64,000 bases of DNA from Platynereis dumerilii (Eukaryota; Annelida; Polychaeta; Phyllodocida; Nereididae). The position numbers and the translations under genes are program-made. The stretch spans positions 26,142,501 through 26,206,500 of the forward strand of contig JAPTHN010000011.1 of NCBI GenBank assembly GCA_026936325.1, in the 5' to 3' direction. Shown here in pieces: positions 27,476-39,248 of the stretch; within the stretch, counting starts at the first letter, position 1; every line of letters begins with the position of its first letter. The notes beneath the pieces are model-generated. The model had not been told where the DNA came from. It ran no database searches and saw nothing but the letters and a program-made list of their open reading frames with translations.

Positions 27476-30400
27476 TTGAAGAGCAATCGAATGTTTTTGA
27501 AAAGACAGTGGTCTTTTTTGCTAATTACCAATTATAGTTACTTGGGTCTTGATTGGTATTGAACTATCATGTGTGATTCTGAAGTGCAATTAGTGAATTA
27601 CCCTTCAGTTAAGACAGTTATTGATAAGATGTAATTCTGGCTGCCGCAACTGTCATCCTCGAAACAGAATTGCTATTGAACATCCCCTTGTTTAAACTTC
27701 AATTATATCAATTTATATGGTTCATTTGAGGGCGCTCCCAAGAAAGAGAGGATATGCCAGCTGGAAGAAGAAGAAGATGCGCGCGCATCTCTATAGCTTG
27801 ACCCTTGACCCCAAAAGCAACAGTCCATTTAGTTTCTTTATTAATTTTTTTGTTACGGTGGGCAACCAAAATTGACTGGGCTTTAGGAAATATTCCATTG
27901 AGACTGTATTTCAAGTTTGAATGAGATTGGTGAGAGAGGACGATCTCAGGAGTGCTAACAAGATTTGAACACAATGCTTGAGGTAAAAGCTGCTTGACGC
28001 AGCTAATAAAAATAAAATCAATGCAAGATGTATCAAGTTCTATGTCTAAAAACAATTCTACCATTATCATGGCATAAGGCCCGCGAGCCACAACATAATA
28101 TCAAAGTTCTTTTAAAATCAATATAAGTCACTGTGACCATTTGACTTGAGCAATAGTTCAACATATCTGTGTACCAACATGTTTCTGACTTATGCGATAT
28201 TTGTTTCTCGGTGTTTTGTTGTGCGCTGTTTCCAGAGAACTCCAACAAAGGCCGTCTCAAGGCCATGCATTAGCCGCATTACGTATTCAGGCTTCTGTCG
28301 ATGGCATTTAATATGGCATTTTATGCTTCATTTATGCAGCAATGGGGAAGACTGATGGCCCCAACTCAAACAATCACTTGTGTCACAGTAATGGCCAATG
28401 CAATCATCCCATACAATTCTACGAAACACAGATAAAGAGAATTTCCACTGCTCTGGCTTTCATCCGAAAAACGACAATATGCATAACGCATCAATTCTTG
28501 TACAAGTGCGACTTTCATCTTCCTGGAAATTTGCTTGCTCTAGGAATTTGTAATGGCTACTCTTGACTTCCTTGTTCCGTGTTGTTGCAATTCCATAGGT
28601 ATTAAGTTTCATCTCATTTCATAACATAAGAAAACTACGCATTTCGATTTTAAGAATATCTTCAAGGAAATATATTGAGTCATCAACTGAACATCGTATT
28701 CCTCTACTGAACTGTTGGCATATGTGACAATTAGTCGGTTTTTGCTAAGAAAAGTGACAAGATAATCAGTTGGCTAATAATCATCTGTTGCTAAGGATGG
28801 TGGGAAATAGACACTTGTTGCTAAGGATGGTGGGAAATAGTCACTTGTTGCTAAGGAAGGTGGGAAATAGTCACTTGTTGCTAAGGATGGTGGGAAATAG
28901 ACACCTGTTGCTAAGGATGGTAGGAAATAGTCATTTGTTGCTAAGGAAGGTGGAAAACAGTCACTTGTTGCTAAGGAAGGTGGGAAATAGTCACTTGTTG
29001 CTAAGGAAGGTGGGAAATAGTCACTTGTTGCTAAGGATGGTGGGAAATAGACACCTGTTGCTAAGGATGGTAGGAAATAGTCATTTGTTGCTAAGGAAGG
29101 TGGAAAACAGTCACTTGTTGCTAAGGAAGGTGGGAAATAGTCACTTGTTGCTAAGGAAGGTGGGAAATAGTCACTTGTTGCTAAGGATGGTGGGAAATAG
29201 TCAGTCATTTGTTGCTAAGGAAGTGCTTGATAGTCAATTGTTGCTAAAGCAGCTAACAAAATAGTCAGTCACTAACTAACTGCTAAAGAATGTGACACAT
29301 AGTCACTTGTCACTGAGGAAGGTGACAAAATAGTCAGTTGTTGCTTAGAAAGGTGACAATATACTGAAAATAGTGAGTTAATATAGACCATTTAAAAATT
29401 GCACTCACACTTTGGAAATGTCGATGAGATCTCGGTTCTGGTCGTCTCCCTCTTCATCTATCATCTCTTGAAATCTGACGACGACCATGTGGAGTTTGCG
29501 GTTAATGTCAAATTGGATGGGGAACTGCCGGATCCAATATCTGCAAAGGACATTTTATCAACAATTGAATAATTTATATTCACCATATCATCACTACTCA
29601 ATGTACCATACAAACTTCATGAGATTATCTAGTCAGCAATTAAGTATGTCATGGCAGGGGTATCAGAAACCTGCTGTGGTTATATGAAGCTGTGTTTTCA
29701 TGCAAGATTTAAATATCTGGTTCTGGTAATTATTAATACGCTTAGGCTTTGGCGGAATTCTCCAGCATTATAGTTTCGTTTTGTGGCTATACCTATTTAT
29801 TTGTACCATTGACTAATTTTAATGCAAGTATCAATAAATTTTTTAAAAAATGGAATGCTTATTTGAAAGACATCTGAATTTAACCAACATTTAGAAAATG
29901 TGCATACATATATAATTATTTTAATTATTAAGAAAATCTGACAACAAAATGATTGCGCAGTCTCTTAATAAATCTCAAATTTGAAATTGACATCATCGAC
30001 ATCGATCAATGCACCAATCAATCAAACGGTGAATGATGTCGAATAACACAATTTATATGAAAAGTGTAACATCATTATTGAATATGGATGAATAGACGTT
30101 AAACAGTAAACACATGAATTCATGTTAACCGTTTAACATTTACTCATGATTTGGATTAGCAATTCATGGAAATGCAAAGCGATTCATATTTCCAGGCCTG
30201 CATCCAGGCAGTTGATAAATTATACAGCAGCAGTTGAAATTCAAGGTTAACACGACACTGGAGCATGAGGACCTGAGGCGCTATGGAAAATGATATTGAA
30301 AATACCGCTGAAACATGTGTACAATTAATGCCGTTTCTGATCAAATTTCTTGTAAGCGCGTATTGAACCATTATTTTGTAAGCTAACAGAAAGTAATTCA

Positions 30401-33400
30401 TCGCTGTTTATTATCCATTTTCTGTGAAATTTCAGAAAATATATTATTATAGACAGTGATGAATTACTGTTAAAAGGTTTGTCATCATTTCCACCACTTT
30501 GTTTCACAGAAATTTACTGAAACTTGTGCTTATAACATTACTCTTGCTAACAATATTTCCAATAAATTGAATGACCCTGCCTTGTACATTTTGTTGCAAT
30601 ATTTCCTATACACTACTGTCTCAATAAGCTTCTTTCTCAAGCCCAAATACCTTTAATTTTTCTCCAGATGTATGTTTCCAGTTTTTGAGAAACTAAATAA
30701 ATGTATGTTTCAGACATCAGTTGTTCATGAATACATTTTCAATCATTCTGAGATTCATTCTCGGTTCTCAATTTTCAAAATATGTTTTAATTCTTACGAG
30801 TAAATGTCTGTATATTTGGAAGCAAAGTGGTTGGAATGATGACGTATAACAACCAATTCTTATTTAATTCTATCATAATATTATGTTGTACAACAGTCAG
30901 GTTTTTAGTGTATCTATGGTGTAGTATACGTTTCACACACAAAACATTTTTCAGGGCAAGTTATAAGTTCTCCATGTGACATTTAATTTAGACAAGACAC
31001 CTTTAAAAGTTAACAATCACAACCCACCTGAGAAAGTGGCAGATGCAGGTCCTGGCCATCTGGATCTCACAACTGCTGATGCTGAGGTCATGGGAGCACC
31101 CTTCCACACAACAGCTGACCTGCCAATCACTGTTCTTGTAGCTGTACATGGTTAAGGATCATTCACTAACAGTAACACCACAAAGGAACCATAGTGGTCC
31201 CTGAGTTATAAGACCCGTTGTCGTAAGACCAGCTTGCCTTACACACAGAGTAATTAACGGACCCAAGCCTGAGAAGAGTTTTTTTCTTTATTTGTCACTA
31301 ATGTATTCAAAGGTGCCATGCTCTGACAGAGCCTGCTTACTTCACCAGGACAAAAAAGAGGTCACTTTTGGAATCAGCCAATCAGAGAAGTTCTTACAAA
31401 GTTTAAATTTGTAAGAACTTCTCTGATTGGTTGAGTTCAAAGGTGACCTATTTTCTTCAAGATGAAGATAGCAAGCTCCTTCAGAGCATAGTACCTTGCA
31501 TGGCACCTTTGAATATGTAACTGACAAGTGAGACTAAACTATCAGGCTTTGGCATGTGCCTTTTGTGAATATTTGACCAGTTACCACCTTCCTCTTGCAC
31601 TATTAAAGACTCATAGGGCGTAGATATTCTAGAGAGGAGAAAAGAGGAAAAACAATTCCAGGAGTCCCTTCTGACACTATGTGCCAAAAACCCACAAGAG
31701 GGGTAATTGGAGTCCCCGGGTTGAGTCAGAAATAAATTTATAAGTCATCGTGTTGGAAAATATCAGTTGCATGAAAAAGGATACATGTCGAGCAGCAGTT
31801 CGGCCAGTTGTTCGGATGTGGTGAACCATTCGTGCATAAGAAGTAAAACTCGTGGAAACTCATTGCCCTCTTCCAGTTTCCCATCTTCATCTGTTAGAGA
31901 AACAAGAACATTTGTTTTGGAATTACATCAAATAAGAAACTTAGAAACTGCAACTTCTTTGTGAGGGCATTCCCAAAGGACACACAATGTAAACACAACA
32001 TAAGAGCAATAATTGCTAATTGGCTCATCTGTTGGTCGCGTTGAAATGTATGGTAGAAATGACGTTGCCACAACTTGAACACGACATTGAGGTTTTTTCA
32101 CATTTGAAATGTTACCACAACGTCGCATGCTAATGTCATATCTTTGACGTTGCTTCAGGAAGTTGTGAACTTGTGACAACATCATTTCTACCATACAATT
32201 CTACGTAATTTTTACTAACATCGCGACGTTGTTACAGAATTGCCCATTGGAAGCTTGTTTGCCACATTTACGTTTCATTTTTAAATTTGTATTCTCTTCA
32301 TACCTTAAACAAAGGTAAATAGGATGTACCATATCTTTTAAAAGAACTGCAACACTGTTGTAATGTTGTGTGACAAAAAGCTGACCCAATAACACAGATT
32401 ATACTCGTATAGTGCAATCCGATGTAAATCCGCCATCAAGAGACTTAAAAGAGTGCGAAAGTGCAAAGCCATCATTGGCTATCAATGGCAATGAGAAATC
32501 CAGGGCAGAACCACACCAAACAAGGACACCACTTGCTTGACATGGATTGCAAAACACAAGTACTCAGCTTTGCATCACATATCAGACAGATGCAAAGACA
32601 TTACCATAAAAAGCCTTTGTTCTGGATTAATTGCTTCAATATTATTGCACTGCACCCTTTAGCCTGCTGCTTGCAAAGCTCCTCTTATTGATGGAAATGG
32701 AACAAGACAGCATTGCTTTCTACATCCTACAAACAACTCCCATCTACCATTGCAACAGATTGCCAACAATCAAGTTGGTTCTGATTATATTGGTGAAATG
32801 AAGCTAAACTCTGGTTGATGACAGACAACACAATGGTAAATTACAATTTATGACACATGAGGACACCAAATAAGGTTCAAGGTTTCCCTTAACATAGATT
32901 GTCAAATGAAATATTCAATGGTCTCAGTGATGTGAACAGATTTCTGCTGCCATACATGGCATTGATATATGCAATATCATTCTCTCACACATTCATGCAC
33001 TCAATCAGTAAAATATAGATAATATAATCATTTTCTAGCATTCTTTAGCTCCATTGGTTTCATCTGAATGGATAATAGAGAGATATTCTCTAATTTTGAA
33101 CTTTATTGCTACTAAGGAAGCATTTTGATTTGAGTGTCCGGATTGGTCTTTCAGGAGGGGTTGTTTCTATGCAGAACAACATTTAAATGATTTAATTAAA
33201 AATATTAAAAGATCAAAATTCCCCATAATTTCCATCATTGACTTACCAAAACATTGTGCTGCCTCTGTAACCAACTTCGGTAATGACGCGGCCCGGATTT
33301 GAATCCCAGGCAAGAGGGGTTTCTCCTCTTCAACACAGTCTGAGCCATTGTTATTGAAACTTGGTGAGCTGGTACTGTCTCTGTCTGTTAGTTTGGGGGT

Positions 33401-33735
33401 TGAGGGTTTGCTGTCACTTCGACTATGTACAAATACGGGAGAACTGGAGGCGGATCCCGAATTGGAGTGGTCCCGGGTGTCTCCCAACTTGGGAGTGGAT
33501 GATTTACTTTCGCGACTGCTCTGTCTGGATAGGATGGTGCTGGTGGAAGATTGTGAGCCAAGAGAGGCCAGTTTGGGGATGCTCTTAGGGGTGGATTTGG
33601 GGGTGGTCTTCGGGGTGCAGGGGCGTGATCCATCTCTGCTCTCTCGGCTCGATGACCGCTGCACCAGAGGTTTCGTGGCGGCATCTGACCGACTGCTATC
33701 AAGGCTCGCGTTCTTTTTTGGACTCCCGCAGTTTT
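17676..33735 (-). CDS. RasGRP-type guanine nucleotide exchange factor (5' end uncertain)
   Basis: Ras/Rap GDP-GTP exchange factor recruited to membranes by diacylglycerol. Minus-strand coding exons in transcript order: 33247-33735, 31785-31890, 31028-31141, 29409-29540, 26037-26193, 23671-23844, 23105-23221, 22652-22749, 20832-21009, 20509-20589, 20087-20188, 19750-19865, 19267-19405, 18984-19020, 18766-18870, 18223-18467, 17676-17846; GT-AG with matching phases, about 852 residues. Order: a Ser/Thr/Pro-rich region of about 120 residues with repeated TPK motifs; REM domain ([18 protein letters not shown]); CDC25 core ([46 protein letters not shown]); EF hands with intact loops [12 protein letters not shown] and [12 protein letters not shown]; a C1 domain with [16 protein letters not shown] and all zinc ligands; a Ser-rich linker; a C-terminal coiled coil as in vertebrate RASGRP1. 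The C1 sequence matches diacylglycerol-binding types. The 33735 exon starts in phase 1, so at least one coding exon lies upstream. Confidence 0.95.
22417..22627 (-). mobile_element. tRNA-derived SINE, family S1, complete copy
   Basis: On the minus strand the head reads like a tRNA gene, with an A-box-like TGGTCTAGTGGTAGCGCGC and a B-box GGTTCGAATGC. These are RNA polymerase III internal promoter elements. The tail ends in (CATC)n. An 11-bp target duplication ATTTAACATAA flanks it (22406-22416 and 22628-22638), so it is a LINE-mobilised insertion. It sits in a RasGRP intron in the same orientation as the gene. Confidence 0.88.
25878..25975 (-). mobile_element. SINE 3' fragment, family S1
   Basis: Near-identical to the 3' half of the complete SINE at 22417-22627: the (GATG)n end, 'ggggctttacatcctgtatt' and 'gtaatgaggtgaagg'. 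The tRNA-like head is missing, so the copy is truncated. It lies in a RasGRP intron about 60 bp downstream of an exon. Confidence 0.8.
26690..26840 (+). repeat. Interspersed repeat, family R1, copy 2, with TCTA tail
   Basis: Matches 1333-1500 and ends in a short TATC run, suggesting a retroposed element with a microsatellite tail. It is in a RasGRP intron. Confidence 0.6.
27408..27476. repeat. TCTA microsatellite
   Basis: About 17 uninterrupted copies of the tetranucleotide in a RasGRP intron. Likely length-polymorphic. Confidence 0.95.
28745..29250. repeat. 30-bp minisatellite with 150-bp higher-order period
   Basis: About 16 tandem copies of a 30-bp unit (core TTGCTAAGGAAGGTGGGAAA). Variant units recur in the same order every five copies: 28861-29010 and 29011-29160 appear identical. 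A five-unit block was therefore duplicated recently. Because 30 is a multiple of three, long open frames appear on both strands. They are artefacts of the period, not genes. It lies in a RasGRP intron, and degenerate units continue to about 29360. Confidence 0.93.
31304..31515. mobile_element. Foldback MITE with TA ends
   Basis: The ends TATTCAAAGGTGCCATG and CATGGCACCTTTGAATA are inverted copies. A second, inner inverted pair (about 31361-31450) contains GAGAAGTTCTTACAAA and its complement around a tiny loop. Most of the 212 bp can fold into a hairpin. It lies in a RasGRP intron. TA flanks are compatible with a Tc1/mariner-like mobiliser. Confidence 0.7.
31925..32215. repeat. Partly inverted repeat, probable MITE remnant
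   Basis: TATGGTAGAAATGACGTTG (near 32049) recurs inverted as CAACATCATTTCTACCATA (near 32178). The interior is rich in ACGTTG and ACAACGT words. Ends and target duplication are not clear. Confidence 0.4.
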
Positions 33736-36089
33736 CTGAAGAGAAAAAGACAAAACGTTTAATTCAGGACAGTCATATTGATAACGGGATAACCCAGAAC
33801 TTTTCTGAAAACTTGCTCCATGTCACACAGACAGCAACATGTAGGATATTATTGGTGGGGGTCAGCCAAGTCACTACGCCACTACCATGCAAAGGTCAAC
33901 ATTCGCAAGATCAATGACGTTGAACGCAAGAGTCAATGACGTCGAACGCAAGAGTCAAATTAATGAATCTACAGAAAAAAATCTTTATCATATTGAGTGG
34001 CAACTGGTGCCATCTGCATCAGATACTATATAGAATGAGGGCCGCTGTGTCTCTTAACCCGTGTTCCACCAGACGTATTGACGGTCATCCGAAATTAATC
34101 ATCCTTCAGAAAAGCCTCTTTACCAAGAATTGTTAGCAATTAGTGAGACTTAGTTCTGTTTAGTATTAAAGCGAAGTTTCTAGAGACTCAAAGTCAACAA
34201 GAAATAATGATCTGAACATCTTCATCACCAGAGACATCATTTATGAACTAAAAATTCCACATGCGCATGTTTGTTCTGTGCACAAAACATTTCTGTCAGA
34301 AATACCTGTCTCAACTCAGGGCAAGTAGGAGATAGATTTAATTTGGACCATCAACTAATGTCACTAATGTTACTAATTAGCAAGAATCAACTGTAGGCCA
34401 CTGGGACATCATACATGACACTTTAATAGCAGAGCTAAATGTATGTACTTTATATGACATGTTTTTTTATTGTTTGATTATTGTTAGATTATTTATGTGG
34501 GAAATACTTTATGACCACCTCAGTTTAGTTGTGTCATGGTCACTTGAATGCAGAACAAACATCCCAGCCTGATAATCATGTTTGACATGGAGGTGTGAAG
34601 TGCACATGATTGCAGCAATGAAAGATGCAATGTCATAATTATGGAGGCTGTCAGTAATTAGACCGAGAGACTGGCTCTTTTCGTCATTCTGAAAGTTGAG
34701 GTTGAGGAAATATGAATGATTACCATGTATCATTGTATCACCATGTCACTTTCAAGTGATGTCACACGTCTTCCTATGACAAATTGACCACTGAATTCAA
34801 TGTAAAAGATAAAACTTACAATGACATCACCCTAAACCTAAAACAACTGACTGGGGTCACTTCACAGAGATCACTTCTATTTCTTTTGAGGTAAGAACAA
34901 ATTAAGTTAATATTTTCTCAATATTTCTATCTATAGGTATAAGTGAATTGGATGGTGTATATGAAATGATCCTAAAAAGACAATTGACAAGTCCAGGACA
35001 CAGCCTTTGAATGAGGGATGTCCACAACAGCCACCAAACGCCACAGTTTGATCCAAGCCAATAACATCTGACCAGTGACAACTTGCTTAATTAGTAATTT
35101 GTAAGAGCATCTGGGTGTGTTGAGAAGCTTCTTACCAACAACAAGCCATCCCCACCTCTTACTTTGCTCATTGAGTACAAATAGGTCTAGTGACAACTGA
35201 GCTATATATCAGTGATGTGAATGAATTTTGCACCATCCGCAACCCAACTGCAGAAGTTTAAATATTCTGCAGAACATGGAGCTATATATTTCCTTAGATT
35301 TCAGAAGGTCCTCTTCTCTTTGGAAAACTATTTACGAATGCAATACATAGATATGAATCCCCGTCTTTCATTGCATTATTTGATGTGTGAGACTGGGTGG
35401 TAGTGCCTGTATGCATGCACACTTGTAAAATCCATCATTTTGATTTTGTACCCACTTTCTTATTAGTTTTGCCTGATAGTATGCCACATACCAAACAGCT
35501 GCACCACAAGCAATTACAATTCATTTTATAAGCAATCATGGCCATTAGTCAGGCATTACATAACCATAAACAAACCAGTTGATTGCAGCAGAACTATATA
35601 TATACAACCATAAACTGCAAAGAACTAACCCATCAATCTCATAATTTTATGATGTCACAGAAAGTAAATCAGACTAAATCTGGACATAAAAAGCGCAGAA
35701 ATAAACAGGTCTCCTGCAGCGTCCTGCAGTCACACTAATCGGTAACCAGTGTTCTATTCTGGTAACTACGATATCATAATTTTATCAGATATTCATATGT
35801 AGATATATATTATGAAATGTCATTGTGAGGCACACAAGCTATTGGCATTGCTATTAACGTGAATATCTTGTAGACCACCAGATGCAGAGCAGCCAAGAAA
35901 GGAAAGGCCCAAAATAGATGCTGTTGACTTGGCACGAGGAGAAGTCATTGCAAGTACCTGGGGGAGACATGTCTCAATACAAGAATGTATAAATATATAA
36001 AAGAAAGTCATGACAGCTTTGTCACACAGCAGCAATGTCAATGTCTCCACTGACAGAGACAAAGAAAACAGCAGCCATAAAAAGAGTTA
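33736..36089. other. RasGRP upstream intron or 5' region, no recognised gene
   Basis: Nothing coding is supported here. At 33913-33957 a 22-bp unit with CAATGACGTYGAACGCAAGA occurs twice in tandem; the second copy contains a CRE-like TGACGTC word. Whether it is a promoter for a shorter RasGRP transcript is unknown. Confidence 0.4.
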
Positions 36090-36775
36090 CATAGATTAGT
36101 TACAGAAAAGAGGGGAAAATATGTTACACAGGAGAAAATATGCTACAGAGGAGAAAAGATGTTACAGAGGAGAAAAGATGTTGCAGAGGGGAAAGATAAT
36201 ACAATAGGGAAGAGATGTTACAGAGGAGAAAATGGGTTATAGAGGGTAAATATGTTACAGAGGGGAAAATATGCTACAGAGGAAAAAGTTGTTACAGGAA
36301 AAAGATGTTACAGAAGGGAAAAGATGTTAGAGAAGGAGAAAATATGTTATAGAGGAGAAAAGATGTTACAGTGGAGAAAAATATGTTAAAGAGGAAAATA
36401 TATTGCAGAGAGGAAAAGAAGATACAGAGGAGAAAATATGTTACAGAGTAGAAGATATGCTACAGAGAAAAAGATGTTGCAAAGGGAAAAAGATGTTACA
36501 GAGGAGAAAATATGTTACAGAGTAGAAGATATGCTACAGAGAAAAAGATGTTGCAAAGAGAAAAAGATGTTACAGAGGAGAAAAGATGTTACAGAGGAGA
36601 AAATATGTTACAGAGGAGAAAATATGTTACAGAGGGGAAAATATGTTACAGCGGTGAAAATATATTGCAGGGGAGGGATTTGCTACTGAGGGAAAAGGCT
36701 GTTACAGATGGGAAAAGATGTTACAGAGGGTAAAATATGTTGCAGGGGGAAAAAGATGTTACAGAGGATAAATGA
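36090..36775. repeat. Irregular 18-20 bp minisatellite
   Basis: Some three dozen imperfect tandem copies of a unit near ATGTTACAGAGGAGAAAAT, with a locally duplicated block (about 36438-36510 and 36511-36585). Open frames rich in MLQR repeats in two frames come from the repeat and are not genes. Confidence 0.9.
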
Positions 36776-37128
36776 TAGTCAGTGAAACTGTTCCAGATAT
36801 ATTGCAGTTCAACAGATGAAGGATTCCAGAAATACTTGTGGCAAAGGAAGATTTTTTTATGTGAGTCAAACAAATTTTGCTGATTTCTTAATGAAATTGA
36901 TTAACTTTTATTGTCCTTCTTTTCACCAAATGCAATACCCCATTTTGCCAAACCGAAAGCACCAGAACAAAATGAGATAAGTTAAAAAAATTGTCAAAAT
37001 TGTAATTTTTGCAGTTAGAAAAGCACTTTTTTGTGTATGCACAAAGGTTTAGATTCTTCATCACGGATCCAACTCTTGTTTCATGGATCCAACTCTTGTT
37101 CAGATATTCAGAATCTATTACTCGCACA

Positions 37129-38735
37129 TAGGGATGCAAAGGCCGGGAAAATTTCCGGAAATATTGGAAATTTTCCACGTAAAATTTCCGGGAATTTATT
37201 CTTGCGGGAATATTGGGAATTTTCAAATAAACTGCTTAAATCTTTATATATTTGTCATTGGTCCTGTTAGTAGTGGTCATTTGGATGTCTGCCATAATCT
37301 TTTGATAGCCAGTATGGCAGGATGTGGTCCTTAGGTCTTCCTGGATATCAAGGTTGCATATATATTGGTCTGGCAACCAGGGTCAAATCCGTTGCCATTA
37401 GTTCTCGACTTGGAAGTTTCAAAATCTTTTAGGCAAAATTTTGGGATTTTTTTTTTTTTGCTTTGTAAAAATCAAATTATTCTGTATTTGCCAAAGGAAA
37501 CCTTGTTGAACAAGATATTTTTTGTGCAAGCCTGTTCATAGAGGGACAGTGTTAAGGAAAAGTCGACCATAATAAACGGACCGTCACATGTTTCGGGCCC
37601 AGTTTTCAGATAGAAATATTTTTTTCGAAGTAGAACTGGTGTAAAATTATTGGAAATTAAATTTACATGCTGCTCAAAAAACTGGAGGACTTCTCCAGAG
37701 TAACTATTTGGTTGCTGCAGCAAAATTTTCGAAGCTGTATCTCTCTCAAAGAGTCTTATAGTTTATTAATTCATACCTAAATGAATATTCTGATTGCAGT
37801 ATGAGGCTTATGAATTTTTTTAAATTATATATTTTGCAGGAGGAAAACTTTGAAATTTATGAATCTGAGGATTATATTTGTGATTGGTTTAATTTCCAAT
37901 TAAAGGATGTTTGATGAACACTTTTCCATCAGAAGTCTAAAACACAGACCCAGAAGTGTTTGACTCTGTCACTATGCTGTACAGTGCATGGAGATAATCT
38001 ATAGTCTAGCACTTCTACATCTAAATAGCCCAATCAGGTGCTGATGAGACGTAAAACACAAAACGCTAGCACTTCTACGCTTTTGACCTCTGCTGCAAAT
38101 TTAATCAAAATTGCACAAAATGTAGGTATCTAGTGCGTATGAAAATTCCTTTGCCAAACTGGTAAGGAGGGAATATCGGTGATTGCAAATGTCATCTTCT
38201 AAATGGGAAGGTAATCCCAGTCACATCAGCAGAAAACAACTGGTCTCAATTTGGATTTTCTAGACAATTTTGAAAGTCTCAAAGCAAAGTTTGTTGTTGC
38301 ACAAATATGAAATTATCATTTGACAATACACCAAGCAATACATATTGGCATGATGAAGGACACAGACCTTAATCGTGAAAATTTTGTAAATTTTTCAATA
38401 TCTCGCTTAGTGTGTGTCCTTTAGTTCAAAAGAGCAATTCTTGTTTGTCCTTACAGTCAGAAAATTATTTTGCATCTCAAAATGAGTTGCAAATAACCTC
38501 CATAATTTGCTGCATACATTTCAGACTTTGATATAAGGTGTTCAGTGCAAACTCACAGCTTCAACAAGCTGACTTGTTAACCAATCCAGTTATATTCCCA
38601 GAAATTTCCCAAGTAATCGGATAAATTTCCGAATATTCCCAATGTTTCCGAATATTCCCGTAAATTCCCATAAATTTCCGAAAATTTCCTTGGAAAATTT
38701 CCCTTACGAAAATTCCCGGGAATTTTGCATCCCTA
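37129..38735. mobile_element. hAT-type transposon, non-coding derivative of 1.6 kb
   Basis: The left end TAGGGATGCAAA is mirrored at the right end by TTTGCATCCCTA. An 8-bp target duplication with one mismatch flanks it: CTCGCACA at 37121-37128 and CTCGCATA at 38736-38743. These are hallmarks of hAT elements. Both ends carry clusters of TTTCCGGGAATTTT-like words in both orientations. The interior has no open frame resembling a transposase, so it looks non-autonomous. Confidence 0.8.
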
Positions 38736-39248
38736 CTCGCATACAGGGAGCCTTTAAAATTTAGGTGACCGCTTTGCTCAACGTTCCCCTATAGATCGCT
38801 ATAGAAAAGAATGGAACAAAACTATGAACCGCAACAAAATGTTGTTCTGAGAAGACAAAGTTACCTCTCTGCACCGAATGAGTATCAATTTCCCCATTGT
38901 TTCAGTTTGTTTGTCAGACTTTTGTCTTTTTGCAAAATGTTTTGACAGTAACAATACATGGCCTATGTATGGATAGAACAATTGAAGTATGAGGGAAAAA
39001 CAAGGGAGGCAAAAAAAGAATCATTACTTATTCATCAGCCATAACTCCAGTCGATACTTGTATGATATAGTGCGTCTGATTAAATATTGACATTTAATTA
39101 CCTTACAAAGTAACACAAATAGTGCAGGTGGGGCAAATATATGTCTTCACTGTCCAACATGAACCAATATTGTAGTATGTTGTTGGATGTACACATATTT
39201 GGATAAGCACCTACGCAGTAACTAAGAATACATTTAAGATGCCACAAC

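Noticed and set aside
28770-29264. 164-codon and 144-codon repetitive frames on both strands
   Set aside because: Caused by a 30-bp tandem repeat whose period is a multiple of three; no start context or splice support.
33348-33917. 189-codon plus-strand frame
   Set aside because: Shadow of the Ser/Thr/Pro-rich RasGRP exon on the other strand.
36438-36733. MLQR-rich frames in the 36-kb minisatellite
   Set aside because: Repeat artefact; two frames give the same low-complexity peptide.
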